Part shown: positions 12,796 through 25,000 of the stretch, in pieces
How positions within the stretch are numbered: position 1 is the first letter of the stretch
How the letters are laid out: each line of letters begins with the position of its first letter
NCBI GenBank assembly: GCA_024138015.1
Contig: JAMXBB010000012.1
Location: forward strand, 15,920,634-15,984,633
Length of the DNA stretch: 64,000 bases
Direction of reading: 5' to 3'
Origin: Lumnitzera littorea
Taxonomy: Eukaryota; Streptophyta; Magnoliopsida; Myrtales; Combretaceae
Position numbers and translations under genes: made by a program
The notes under the pieces: generated by a model
The model's input: only the letters and a program-made list of their open reading frames with translations
The model's database searches: none
What the model was told of the DNA's origin: nothing

Positions 12796-13822
12796 ATTGC
12801 ATTCTCCTAAGTCATGATTAGTAAAATTTAATGATGCCATCATATATTATCTTTAATTGAAAAAGAGAAGAATTTTGTTATGTTAAAATTGCATAATTCA
12901 ATCATGAACTGTCTAGATTCAAACACATTTTCTTTCTTTCTTTCTTTTTTTTCCTCTTCTTCTTTTTTTTTTTTTTTAAAAAAGTTATTGAAGGCAATGA
13001 GTGGCTACCCACAACCCTACAAGAGTCGTACCACCCTCATAAAGTAGTGGGTAACCACTTACCATTATGGATAGGTTGTGATCCACCATTATTTCTCGCA
13101 CTTAGCTAGCCATTTGAAGGTCCTGATGGCAATCGGTCATCACCTTAAAAGGTTAAGTAAGGTTTGAGGTTTCAATATCTTTTAGTATTTACTTTGTGTT
13201 CCTTTATTGTGTTTACTGGTACAATTGCTCTAAATCTACTTAAGAGAGATTGAGTGAGAGAATGAAGCTAATTAGATTATACCTACATTCTTTAAATTGT
13301 AGTAACATGAAGGCGGTCTTGAATTTAAAACTAAATAGTGGTGATTTGAAGAGTTTTTAAGGAAAAATAGAGATGTCTCTGAAATATGTGGAAGTATCAA
13401 CATAATTTGAAATCATTTGGTTAGATTAGTATATTGAGAATATAAGTCAAATTACAGGATAGGAACCTAAGATGTAGAATATCATAATAAGAGCCATTTG
13501 ACAGATTTTGATTCTCTTATATTTACTCATGTGATACTTTATTATACCATATAGATAATATCTATCTAAATAGATATCAACATTTACGTCAAGATAGCAT
13601 TATGCTTTGGAAGAAGCTTATATAGTTCGATAAGGAGTTTTGATTGAAAGGAAGAATCTACTTCAACTAATATGCCCTTGGGCATAACCATACATAATAT
13701 GGAGAGCAAACTTAGAAATGGTGGACAATTAGCCAAAGTAGCAAGCCTTATGATGCAATTAATTAAGATAATGGGAAACATACCACATTAATATTACCTC
13801 TTAGAGAGGTGCAATGCCCCTA
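12796..13822. other. Non-coding interval with a short inverted repeat
   Basis: No gene is recognised. A CT-rich simple tract lies at about 12,925-12,975. An inverted repeat, AGTGGCTACCCAC (13,000-13,012) and GTGGGTAACCACT (13,047-13,059), could form a 13-bp stem with one mismatch. Confidence 0.5.
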
Positions 13823-14320
13823 TGTTAAAAGTAGTTAATAACTAAGTTAATAAATACTGATGGACCCATCTCAATCACATGACTAAAAAATTTTTGGTTA
13901 ATTTTTAACTAGCATTAATATGTTATTTATTACTTAACCTTATATACCACTACTTAACATCTTTCACAGTTTATGTAGGACTTCATTCACATTCCACTCA
14001 CATAGGTATCGTAATCTTCCTTGTTACTTACGTAACGTCCTCTCGTGAGACCCTTCCTTAAACACATAATATCTTTGTCACGAAACCTTGCAATTGGGTG
14101 TAGAATTTCTCCCTCTTAATCATGCCTACAACAGGCTCTAATAACATACCTAAGGAAAAAGTAGATAATAACCAAACTAACAAACATTGATAGACCCTTC
14201 TTAACCACTTGGCTTATAATTTTTTAGTTAGCGTTGATGTATTATTCATTACCTATCCTTATATACCATTACTTAACATTTCTTACGATTTATGTGAGAC
14301 TCCATTATTACAAGAGGTGC
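13823..14320 (+). repeat. Pair of ~165-bp direct repeats; possible TRIM element
   Basis: About 13,823-13,992 and 14,153-14,315 are diverged direct repeats sharing 'ataac', 'tatataccattacttaacat' (with one change) and 'ttatgt.ggact'. After the left copy comes 'aggtatcgtaatc', faintly like the iMet primer site TGGTATCAGAGC; before the right copy comes 'taaggaaaaag', purine-rich like a polypurine tract. This order fits a terminal-repeat retrotransposon in miniature. Terminal TG/CA and a TSD are not clear, so it could equally be a simple dispersed duplication. Confidence 0.42.
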
Positions 14321-14912
14321 ATTGGATAAAATAAAAACCGCTCAGTAACAGCTAGGCAAGTAAGAAATGTTGGTGTGAACCAAACATATTAAACGAAGTA
14401 AGTGAGCATACCCATGAATGAAATGATCTTTATATAGGAATAAGAACTTTGAAGTTATTAATATTGTAGAATTAAAAGTAACTCTAGTCTACATTAGATG
14501 AATGAATCTCATGGAGCTTGTACTAGAGTTGGTTTCACTGCCATAACTATAGCATAATATTTTTGAGGTGTTAATGAATAAAATGTACTTCTATTTATTG
14601 ATGGTATCTTCCATTTTGTCTAAGCAAAATAATTAGCCTATGACATTAGCCAATTTAGACGTTTCGATGATACCATCAAGATGATTTGTTGTTGAAGGTA
14701 TCTATTCAACAGTTAGACCTATGTATTTAGTTCAACTATGCTCCTTATATTAATAGCTTTCCCTCATGTCATTAATGTTAATCCTTACTTCAATTAAAGG
14801 AATGCGAAAGGACTATGGTAACTCGATACATCACTAACTCACAAGATTTATCCTTGTCTCTCATACTAACCTTAGCTTGTTTTTGGCTAAAGCCCATATT
14901 CCTACATGAAGA
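14321..14912. other. Non-coding interval; no gene seen
   Basis: The stretch before the Gag-only LTR element has only short open frames. I see no recognisable element or RNA gene. Confidence 0.5.
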
Positions 14913-14917
14913 GATGG

Positions 14918-15456
14918 TGATAGGACTTAGGGTACCGATTGAACCCAAAATGCCAAAGTCGAGCCTACTCCTTATTCGGATATCTTATTTGATTACTTAT
15001 TTTTATTTGTGTTATTTAAGCTTCCATTTCTTATATTATTCCTAAATTACCCTCAAGTTATGTTGTATTTACGAGAATACCGCTAGGGCATCCTTTTAGC
15101 CTTTTTATTTACAAGTTTGCCCTTATATATAAATATAATGTATGTATAGGGTTTTAGATAGATTTATAACATTAATGAAAAACCTTTAGTGTTTTCTTTT
15201 AGAAAGACTCTTTCTTTCATTAGCTCTTATCAGTTCCTTTAGTAAGGATTATGGTAGGCAACCCTATCACTCAAATTGGTGCGTTACATCCAGCAAGCCT
15301 TAGGTCGTGTAGGATTTAGTTGATGTGCCATATCCGATTAGGTGGCTCATGGATTCGCTAAAACCCTTACTAAACCCATACTATTTTCATTCCTTCGGTA
15401 GGATTGAACCCATCCTGACAACCAGCCTTATCTATTCTTGGCTCAGTACATATCAT
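14918..15456 (+). repeat. 5' LTR of the Gag-only element
   Basis: The LTR is 539 bp with TG...CA ends. A TATA-like 'cttatatataaatataatg' lies at about 15,122-15,140, giving a plausible promoter that reads into the element. The same box occurs in the 3' LTR at about 19,482. Confidence 0.88.
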
Positions 15457-15459
15457 CTT

Positions 15460-15471
15460 GGCATTAGAGCG
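15460..15471 (+). promoter_or_regulatory. Primer-binding site (iMet tRNA type)
   Basis: TGGCATTAGAGC lies 3 nt after the LTR end. It differs from the usual plant initiator-methionine primer site TGGTATCAGAGC by two transitions. It would prime minus-strand synthesis. Confidence 0.8.
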
Positions 15472-18247
15472 GAAGTGTAACCATGTGAAGATTTCATTGT
15501 TCTTAATTTTCTGTTGTGTTATCAAGAAACCAAAACTTTTACGGCTGAATATTTGGGATTTTGATTACTTACGATTGAATCTCATTTCTTTTCATCTATA
15601 TTGCAAAACTATCCTACACATAGTAAAGGGAGCCTTACACTTTGAGAAGAAAACCCCCAACACGTCGACGTCATAAGGGAATCTCTCTATACCTATTTAG
15701 AAAGGGTTTTGTACGTTGGAGTTTAATTGTGGATGCCCTTGCAGCAACCTTAGGGACTACTATTAGGACTTGGCGAAGGTGTTTAGTTAAGGTTCGTAAT
15801 TGCAAAAATTAATAGCTGTGGAAATTGCAGTGATATTCGATTTGGTGCACTCAGTTTGTGTATTTGATACCCTAGTTTTCGATTTGGGTCTGTACAACTT
15901 ATGCAGTAGTGCAAACCGCTGTTTAGATAGGTGCATGAAAGCTCCCATTTAGGTTTTGTTGAAAGAGTTGCAGTGGGTACTGTTTGTGTTGATTGTCTCT
16001 ATTGATTTCTTGCAAGTAGTGATTGAGTAGGTAAAGTACAAAGGTGCAATCGGTGGAGTCGTGTGTCATTTGTTGAGTTAGACTAGGTTGTGCATCTCTT
16101 TAATTACTGAACTAGTGTGACTGTTGTTGAGATGAAATTGTTTAGTGAAGTGTGTTAGGTTTCTCTTGAAGTTGTTGTTGCTAGCTGTATGAAATCACTT
16201 GAAGTCTGAGCCTTATGTGTATATCCAGTAGTTTTTGGGAGCAATTATCGCATGTCTAAGTTGTTGTAAACTAAATTGTCGAGTTGTCTTGTCTAAGAAA
16301 ATTATTGAACCAAGTTGTGGCCAATTGTTTAAACTTCTACGTACAGAACCCATTGAAAACTTACATTTTCGAGCTCTCCTAAATAATTTTCGAGCTAAAT
16401 TGTGACCAACCTATGTTAAGTGCGTACGTAATGAACTATTGAACCGTGTTGCTCTATTTAAATCACCTGTGTTGTTGTGTATTGAATTGTAAATTGCTAA
16501 TCTACTACAAGATTAACCCGACACTAAGTTGACCAAGTGTCATGTTGTTGTATATGAGTGCCAAGTTGAGGTTGTGATTGAATCGAGTTTGTGAGAAGCA
16601 TAGTGAGTGTGCTAGTGTACCATTATGTATGCTGAACTAAAGTAAGGCGTGGTTTCTAGCGAATGTTGTAGTTAAATTACGTGTGTTGTCTTGTTTTTAA
16701 GGTTGTCAAAGTTGTAGAAAATTCCAAACTGAGCTATGTAGCGTAACGTAAAGTAATTCCCAAGTTGTTGAGCTTATTTAAGTTGTGAAGCTACTCGATA
16801 GTTAAACTTCTTGTGCTAACTATCTTGTCCAAGTTTGCTGTGGTGTGTGAGCTAGTGAGAGGTATCAAGATATTACATGTATTGTGCTAACCTCTCAAAC
16901 GAAATTGCCAAGCTTTCGAGTTAAATTGCGGGTCCAAACTACCAAATTGAAGTTATGTTGTGTTACTATTCCTCTCTAAGCTGCCAAACTATTGCATTGT
17001 CAAGTTGATAGTTTAAGTGTCGAGCTGCCGACCTATTGCATTGCCGAGCTACCAAACTATTGCATTGCTAAGCCGATAGTTCAAGTGCCAAGCTGTCGAA
17101 TTGTTGCATTGCCAAGCTAATAGTTTAAGTACCGAGCTGCTTTGAATTCCTTCTTTTCCAAGCTGAAAGTGCTTCCGAGCTACTGAAATTAATAAATTTT
17201 CGAGGTGGTATTGTCCTACTTTCAGAGTTGATCGAGCTGCTGTTGTTCCTATCTGAGTTGAACTCATGACTCTGAGCTGCTATGATCCGATGCATCGAGC
17301 TATTGAAATAGAGATGAGATGATGAACTTAAATTTTGCTGAGCTGTCGTGAACTCAATCCATTGCTGAACAATGTATATACTGAGCTAATTAGTAAGGCA
17401 AGTTGATTAAGTACTTCATCCGAGCTGATGTACTTCTTTGATCTATTGTGAATTGCTACAGTGTGAATCCGATTTGATTTAAGGCGGAATGAGCTGTTGT
17501 ATGAGTGGTCAAAAGGTTTCCGAGTTGAATTATTAAGGGGTGGAGTGAACTGCTCTAAGTCATGCGTTTGTATGTTGAACTGAGGAACCTAGGCGCCGAG
17601 CCAGATGTTTGGTGTCGAGGATTGAGAAAAGAGGGAATGCTTAGTTGTTAAATTGCTAAGCTATGTTGTTTCTGAGCCTCCTAAACTGTAAGCATGTGAA
17701 ATTCGTGTGTGTTATGCAATCACCATGAATGTTAAATTATTGTGTCCATATTACATCAGCTAAGCTAAACTTGGGTTAGCAATTTAATTAATGAATTGAG
17801 ATATTGTATGTCTGAGCTGTTTTGTTTAGAGTGTCTACGTGCTACTGTTTTGTGACAAGTGCCAAGTTACCTGATTGTTTGAGTTTCTAAACTGTTGTAC
17901 ATGTGATCGAGCAATACTAAAGCCAAACTATCAGGAATAATTACCGAGTTGTGGTCATGGTTGGAAGCCGCTATCCTTGAGAAGTGAATTCCAAGCTATA
18001 GGATGTGTGTTGTAGTGGTAGTAGACAAGGACCCAATTGTTTCTTTAATTTTGGGCTATTGTAGAGACTATACTATCTACACTGTCCGAGTTATTTATTG
18101 TGAGAATGCTAAGGTGAAGTAGAAGTGCAAGGTATAGAGGCACTTAGCAACATATTGAGTTGTGTGCCGTTAAACCAAGTGAATATGGAATATGAAGTTG
18201 AACATGATTATGAATATTGTTATGAAGATGTGGTCTCATGAATTTTA
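15472..18247 (+). other. Long non-coding leader of the Gag-only element
   Basis: The 2.8-kb leader is littered with related words such as CGAGCTG, CAAGTTG and AACTATTG, and includes a recognisable 44-bp tandem repeat. No frame stays open or resembles a protein. It may be decayed former coding sequence, repeat-expanded leader, or both; I cannot tell. Confidence 0.55.
16980..17135 (+). repeat. 44-bp tandem repeat, 3.5 copies
   Basis: Units start 'gctgccaaactattgcattg' and run 44, 24, 44 and 44 bp (16,980, 17,024, 17,048 and 17,092). The 24-bp unit is an internally shortened version. Individual units differ by a few substitutions. Confidence 0.8.
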
Positions 18248-18610
18248 GAATTTGATGGATATGGCACTTTAGATGAGTACTTAAATTGAGAATTTCGAGA
18301 TAATCGGATTTTTGAAAATTATTCTTATCTCGATCATAAGAGAGCTTATGTTATAAAGAATTTGATGATTGGCTTTGCAGTTATTTGGTGGGAGAGAATG
18401 ATAAATCAAAGAATTAATAGAGGAAACATTGACATCATTACATGGGACAAGATTAGACATTTGATGCGAAGAAAATTCGTATCCCAAGATCACCAAGACA
18501 AATTGTATGAGAGAAAATCCACCTATGGAGCTAATCTCTCTAAAGTGTTAGATCAGCTAAAGAAGATTGAAAAATGGCTTAAAGCGTTTGAGGATGAAAT
18601 AAGACAGTAA
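18248..18610 (+). pseudogene. Retrotransposon Gag domain (PF03732-like), one in-frame stop
   Basis: The frame starts 'EFDGYGTLDEYLN', has one stop, then reads 'FENYSYLDHKRAYVI', 'FAVIWWERMINQRI' and 'TWDKIRHLMRRKFV'. That order (FDG start, helical segment, WW motif, W...M..FV ending) is typical of the plant Ty3/gypsy Gag domain, which packs element RNA. A stop codon after 'DEYLN' and the lack of a downstream zinc knuckle show it is no longer functional. The first methionine of the open part (18,362) lies within the domain and is not the true start. It is the only protein signal in the element. Confidence 0.8.
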
Positions 18611-18934
18611 AGGAAGGTTGAATTAGAGAGTATTGAAGGAGGTATTAAAGAGGTGGAGGTTACTGAAGAAGTGAGTAATAGAGAGGAAGAGTACCAAGTT
18701 GAGTTGAAGTTAAACCCTTATATTCCTAATGTGATTCCATTATTGACCATCCATACAAAAGAGGATGACCCTAGGTACTACTACATCTGTCTCCTACCTA
18801 TTGGACTTCTTTATCTTAATCCACTGATGGGATTATCTAAGATTGGTGAAAGCCATAATAGTCTTGTACCCAGGAGATCTTATAGATTACTTCTTGACAT
18901 TTATTGTGATCGTCATGATGGATATTCTTATTGA
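18611..18934 (+). pseudogene. Degraded sequence after Gag; unrecognised
   Basis: A 93-codon open stretch (18,653-18,934) begins with an acidic segment ('EVTEEVSNREEEYQVE') as often found after Gag domains, then becomes unrecognisable. No CCHC knuckle or protease motif is visible. It is probably decayed Gag C-terminal sequence. Confidence 0.4.
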
Positions 18935-19262
18935 GGTTGTGTTGTGCTCCTACTTGGAAATCTTATGTTGGAAGTGCTAGAACTATATTGATAGAGAGAG
19001 GAAGAATTAAAGAGGTAGAAGTGAATAGGGGAGTAGATTGAGGCCTTACATGTTCAGATACATGATGAGTGAAAAAAAGGGGTTTCAATAAAGATTTTGG
19101 TTAATTATGCCCATGACAAGTGGAAGGAGCCAAAGGTGATGCTAGCATTAATCATAGACCCGAACTATCTTTGTATCACTCTCTTTGGTTTTTGCAGGTT
19201 GGTATTTGATCTTGGTAGAATTTGAAGTCACCAATTACCAAGTTTCAGGTTGAAACTTCTCT

Positions 19263-19275
19263 AAGGAAAAGGGAA
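19263..19275 (+). promoter_or_regulatory. Polypurine tract
   Basis: AAGGAAAAGGGAA directly abuts the TG start of the 3' LTR. It is the expected primer for plus-strand synthesis. Confidence 0.8.
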
Positions 19276-19817
19276 TGATAGGACTCAAGGTACCGACTGA
19301 ACCTAAAATGCTAGAGCCGAGCTTATCTACTCTTTGCTTAGATATCTTATTTGATTACTTATTTTTATTTGTGTTATTTAGACTTCCATTTCTTGTATTA
19401 TTCCTACATTACCCTCAAGTTATGTTGTATTTATGGGAATACCACCAGGGCATCCTTTTAGCCCTTTTATTTACAAGTTTGCCCTTATATATAAATAGAA
19501 TGCATGTATAGGGTTTTAAACAGATTTACAACATTAATGAAAAACCCTTGAGTATTTTCTCTTAGAAAAACTCTCTCTCTCATTAGCTCTTATCAATCCC
19601 TTTATTAAGAATTATGGTAGGCAACTTTATCACTCTGACCAGTGCGTCACATTCAGCGATTCTTAGTTGTATAAGATCTAGTTGGTGCGTTATAATCGGT
19701 TAGGTAGCTCATGGATTCGCTAAAACCTCCACTAAACCCATACTATTTTTGTTCCTTCGGAAGGATCGAACCTATCCCGACGACCAGCCTTATTTGTTCT
19801 TGGCTTGGTACGTATCA
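19276..19817 (+). repeat. 3' LTR of the Gag-only element
   Basis: The LTR is 542 bp, starts TGATAGGACT and ends GTATCA, and is followed by the TSD copy GATGG. It is collinear with the 5' LTR throughout. Confidence 0.88.
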
Positions 19818-19822
19818 GATGG

Positions 19823-20357
19823 TCATGCTTTTAGGCTATTGGTGTCATCATTTTGCAATTTCAAGGAACTTTTAGAGCTAATAAACTAATATTGTCTCTG
19901 TCTTACCTTATAACTTGCTTTTGATATTTATCTTAAACCAACTACAATTTGTTTCTCCCTTGTAGAGGAAATAAGTAAGTTATATATTTATTTTATCTGC
20001 TTATTGGAACTCCTTCTAGTGACATGTATTCTTTTATCATTTTTAATTAAACGATCCATTAATCTAATTTGAGGAAGAATTAAACTCTTCTCATTTCTTT
20101 TCAAGTTTTGGTTTGCTTTACATCCTTTTCACTTTAGCTTAGAGTAGATGAAACCTTCCTTCTATTTTCACTTTAGCATATGAGCTCGAGCTCCCTAATC
20201 TAGGCATGCTTTAAGCTTATCTTCTTCTTAAAGTCCTTATGTTTTTGAAACGTTAGGCTCTTTCCCTTGGTAATATATCTCAAATCCTTAGATTCAATGG
20301 CACACAAGAAACTAGCTTGAGTATTAGCTTAGGACAGGAATGGAAAAGTAATTATCA
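19823..20357. other. Non-coding interval; no gene seen
   Basis: No protein-like frame or element boundary is recognised between the Gag-only element and the LTR-like segment that follows. Confidence 0.5.
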
Positions 20358-22098
20358 TGGGTTTTAAATGGCTTAAATAGTAAAATAAATGGATATGGAC
20401 GTGAATGTGACTAGACATTATGCACTAGCAAGAAACATGAGTTCGGTTGTGAAGAATAACACTAAATCAATAAAAATAGGATTCAATGTAGCCCATGATT
20501 ACTAAACCAATATATGGGTTTAATAGAAAATAGAAATTACATACTAAAAACATTAAAAGTTATCAAAGAGGAAGAAGTTTCACTCAATAATTAATGAGAA
20601 CTCACAAGTTTCTCAATATAAGTGAATGGAGAATAATTGATAATGATGACTAAAATTGGTTGTTGCCAAGTATAGTAAGCTAATTATATTAACATAAAAC
20701 CCTAGTAGCAATGTTGTAAATATTTACAAGGCTTTGAACCTTAAAGTAGCGCTATAAAGGCAAAATGTAAATAACATCTATGTACAAAACAAAGTGAAGA
20801 AAAAAAAGCAAGCTAGTTAAATTATGCTAGGTCAGAGCAGATAGTATGAATAGGTTTAAAGTGGCTGATACGAATGCTCCAATAGGTTAGCTCCTACAAT
20901 CTAAAAACAAGTTAGAGCAAGTTAGAATATGCTTCCAACTAGAGCTAAGCAAAATAACCGTTAATCAAATCAAGAACTGAAAATTCAATTTTTTTGGGTA
21001 AAATAACTGTAAACTACACCAAAAATTCAATTTTTTTGCGAACTGTTTGGTTCGATTATATATAAATGCTTCACAGTTCGGTTTAAGGAAGCAAACTAAA
21101 CTGAATTGAACCATACTAATTTAAAAAAAAATTCATGCAATTTTTTTGTACTTTTTAAAATAAGTTTTTTATTAATCTTCATAGATATTATCAAAATTTT
21201 CTATCTTGTTACTTTTTATCTTATTTTTGTGTCAATTATTAAGATTTAAGTTGAATGAATTCTATTTAAAATTTTACATTTATTAAGATAAGGATGTTTA
21301 GTGAAAATTTGACATAAACAATTTGAACTGTGGACCAAACTGAATCAAATTAGTTTTAATTAGGTTTGAAAAATTTACGAATCAAACTTTATAGTTATAT
21401 TCGATTTAAAAAAAAAAGACCGAACCATTATATTAAGTTCAGTTCGGTAAAGGGGACGAACTATATTGAACCAAACTGCACCCACCTTACTTCTAATAAT
21501 GCGCTAGTAGGCTTGTTATTACCATCTAAGCTTCCAAATATATCAACAATCAATATGTTAGCTTAAGACCAGAATGGGGTACGTGGCCAATATGTGGAAG
21601 GAATGACACAATAGTTGGCCGAACAGAACAGAGAACACTAGAGTTGGTCTTTATGGGCTAATGTTTAGTCTTAAGAAGCTGAAAGACTTGCACTTCAAGT
21701 TGAACTCTTGAATCTAGGCTGGGTCTATGACCTCTTCCTGTCAAATGGTTGCTCGAGCTAGTTTATTCTTATTATAAGGAGTGGAGCTTAGCTGTGTAGT
21801 CCTGTCTAGGATATAGCTCAATGAGCGTTGACAGCCTTTACTCCATTAGGTTAGACCCTTATTCGATCGGTCAAGTTTAGGCTTGTTCCTTATTTCTAAC
21901 TCTATGGACTTGGTTCCTTCCTTAAGTTTGGCCTTCACTTAATAGCTTAGTTCTTGATGGAAGAACTTAGCTTATTGGTTGAAGAGGTCGAATTTTGATA
22001 GCTATCACTTTACTTGGTCACAACTTTGCTTGGCAAAGTACTTCCAATCTAGTAAACTAGTTGCCAATTTTAGCCTTAAGTTTCTAGATATCATTCCA
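20358..22098 (-). mobile_element. LTR-like segment related to 28,351-29,199; boundaries uncertain
   Basis: The left edge 'TGGGTTTTA' and the run 'aaaccctagtagcaa' through 'tttacaaggctttgaacctt' match the LTR at 28,351-29,199 ('TGGGTTTTG', 'aaaccctagtaacaag', 'tacaaggtcttaaaccct'). The right edge at about 22,098 (ATTCCA) is a guess by analogy with 'ATTCCCA' in that copy. I found no convincing TSD and no coding remnant. Orientation is taken from the better-defined copy. A hAT-type MITE sits inside it. Confidence 0.35.
20940..21489. mobile_element. hAT-type MITE with 8-bp TSD
   Basis: The 550-bp element starts TAGAGCTAAGCAAAATAACC, and its other end read in reverse starts TAAGGTGGGTGCAGTTTGG. 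It is flanked by CTTCCAAC (20,932-20,939) and CTTCTAAT (21,490-21,497), an 8-bp TSD with two C-to-T changes. Internally it is rich in GGTTCG/CGAACC and AGTTTGGTTC words on both strands, the foldback-like pattern seen in many plant non-autonomous hAT elements. No coding sequence is present. Confidence 0.6.
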
Positions 22099-25000
22099 TT
22101 TGAATTGAAAAATGGTAATGAAATGAATGATAGGGCTATTTTTTTTTGGAATACTATAGAAAGTGGGAAGGGACTTTACATATAGGTATAGTTGATTGAT
22201 TGAGCGTCGACGCTTATTTTTAATTCTCTTCCCTTTATGGAAGTGATCATAGGTGAGAGGGTCCTTATTGACCTACATTGGTTTCCTCATGAGCGGAATA
22301 CTAGAAATAGATTACATGTGGGCTTTATAGTCGCTATCCAACTTGTTTATGCAATTTATAATTATTTTTAATATATTATTCAATTGAATTTATCAAATAA
22401 TATTATTTTATTAAATCAATTATTGTGGACCAATTAGATGCTCATATGTCTCATCTAATTAATATTAATGGATCTTGATAAAGAATGGATCATGTATTTG
22501 TTAAAAGATAAAATAAAAATTACTAGTAACGAGTTCCTAAAATTGCTCAAACACATTTTCTTTTTTCCTTTTGGTAATTTTCCATATTGCAAATAAATGC
22601 ATTTAAAACAATATTGAGAAAAGATAAAATTATGGAACAAACACGTGTACATCACTTGTTTGTGGAAGTTAATAGTAGCGCTTATTACATACCCGTGGTG
22701 ATCACGATAGGGAAATTCGAACAATCGCATCATCTACATTGTCGAATTTCAATGATATGGACCATTCATTTTTTGTATCCTATATACACTAACTATGGTT
22801 AGAGAAATATCTGTATTGCGTGATAATATTTATTCAATCATGTACAATCATTTGATAGCGCTACACACCAAATGAACCTTATGAGTATTTGTCCATATTC
22901 ACTCCCCCCCCAACAACCACGTTGAAATTTTTAGTAGTTGAGTTGGAAACCATAATTACCGCAAGACTCGTTCCACACATTAAGCTATTATCTCATTTGT
23001 AGGACCATCTATTTTATCATTATATTGAGTATAATTATCTTAAATGGGAGACAATGAACTTAACGGTCTTGTTAATAAGATTATAAAAGTTTTGAAAACT
23101 AAGTATTTTTAAATGAAAGCATGATATAATATATATCACATTGGATAAATATAATAAAAAAAGTATATTTATATTCAAATAAAAAATTTAATCAAGTCTT
23201 TTGTGTATTAAGCTATTATAATCTAATAATATCATTACTAATCTCTTACTTCGTAAATTGTAACATCATTAAAAAAAAAAAAAACTTTCGAGTCTTTTGT
23301 GTTTTAGGAAAACTATAATTGAGTAATTATGATTATCCAAAATACGGTTAAGTCGGTTTGTATATTAGGCTATGATGTTCTGACGCTTCTATTATGGACT
23401 GCATGAAGCTTCAAACACTTCATTCGACACAATCGGCATCCAGTAGGATTCCCCACAATAGGCATGCTAATATTATTTACCGATGTTGAGAACCGCTTTA
23501 AGGAGGAGTAAGCCGCCAATTTTGATCTCTTTTATTTATTATTTCATCGTACGTAATTTTCTAGATACGAAAATAAACTATTATTACTATTATTATTATT
23601 ATTATTATTATTATTGTCGCCTATCAGTCTATAGACCTAATAATTTGTATTGATATTGGCCTTTTCTAGTTGGTTCTGGAACATTTAAAGTGAATACTTC
23701 TATTGTTTGTAATTGTTTAAGAAATTGCACCAATAAAATATGAATGGATATATTTAATTACGTAGGATATACCAACACATATCATATGTTTCTTATCCCG
23801 TGTCAAAGGTATGTATGCCCTGTCCTATTGTCCGTTGATATTGCCTTGTTAAATGTTATTGTCAATGTGCCCATTTCTTTACATAATAGATTTTAAATAA
23901 GTCGTTTAAACTTTTTATATTAGTATCCTCATAATAAATCCTTTAGTGTTTTTTCCACATTTTCGGGCCATAAACATAGAGACGCTACTCGATTTATGAT
24001 GCTAATATAAATGACTTTAACGATTGACTTTACACAAAGAGTACTTGGATTGAATTTTAATATACAAAATAAGTATTTAATTGAATTTAAATACACACAT
24101 AAAGCATCTCTAATATATTTATTCACATTCTATATTCATATTACATGCTTTATTTGCACTCAACAAAAGCGAATGAATATATTAAAATTGCTATCATATA
24201 GTTGATTTTCTTAATGGACATCATGCTAAGATTCTAAATGGATATCAAAACCCGTCGTAACTCAAACACTGGTTCTTAATGATATGAAATAAATCATGTT
24301 CGATTTCTTTATTTTTTAATAGTTGTAATAGTAGTTGGAGTAAGGAAAAAAACAAAAAAAAGACTGTAAATTGCTTTTCTCTTTTTCAATTAATTAAGTA
24401 ATGATATTATTAGGCTTAAATCAAAGTTAACAAATACAAGTTTAGGTTAAAATTACATACCAACAATTACAAAAAGCGGCAAGAGTTTTTCTTTTTGGCT
24501 TGATGCTAGGGATTTCTTGGTTCAAAAGAAATCAATCTTTATTCCAACCGGATCCAATAAGTTCGGATTCTTAGCAGGTTATATGAAAACCGACTCATGA
24601 ACATTGCGGTTTGCTAAAAGGAGATAAAAAAATTCCACAAAGTGGATCATCTTGCTCCAAGATAGTCCAATTGAATTCATACGAGACTCCGAACAGGTAT
24701 GGAATATACTTTTTTTTTTTTTTTTCAGAAATGTACCGATTTATTAATAAAAATAAGTGTAGATCTAAGAAAAAGAAAAATAAACAGTAAAAAGTTCTTA
24801 ACATTTAAAAATATCCAGCATGTAAATAATTTTATTACGTTATAAATAAATATAAATTATATTCTAATATTTTTATTAACTCTGATTTGATTCCGATTTG
24901 ATTCTCTCGATCTTTTATCTCTTTTTATTTCTAGTTCAATCTTTCGATCCAAATAACATTGTCTTCTTGAAATAGTGGTTGATTATCATCTCCTAAAAGG

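Larger units (their letters stand above)
14918..19817 (+). mobile_element. LTR retrotransposon encoding only Gag (TR-GAG-like), full structure
   Basis: Two LTRs (14,918-15,456 and 19,276-19,817) both run from TGATAGGACT to a TATCA end and are flanked by a perfect 5-bp TSD, GATGG (14,913-14,917 and 19,818-19,822). A primer-binding site follows the 5' LTR and a polypurine tract precedes the 3' LTR. The 3.8-kb internal region has a 2.8-kb leader without coding signal, then a Gag domain, then about 650 bp of degraded sequence. I see no zinc knuckle, protease, RT, RNase H or integrase. That architecture matches described TR-GAG non-autonomous elements, which would need another element's polymerase. 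The two LTRs differ at roughly one base in seven by eye, so the insertion is old. Confidence 0.88.
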
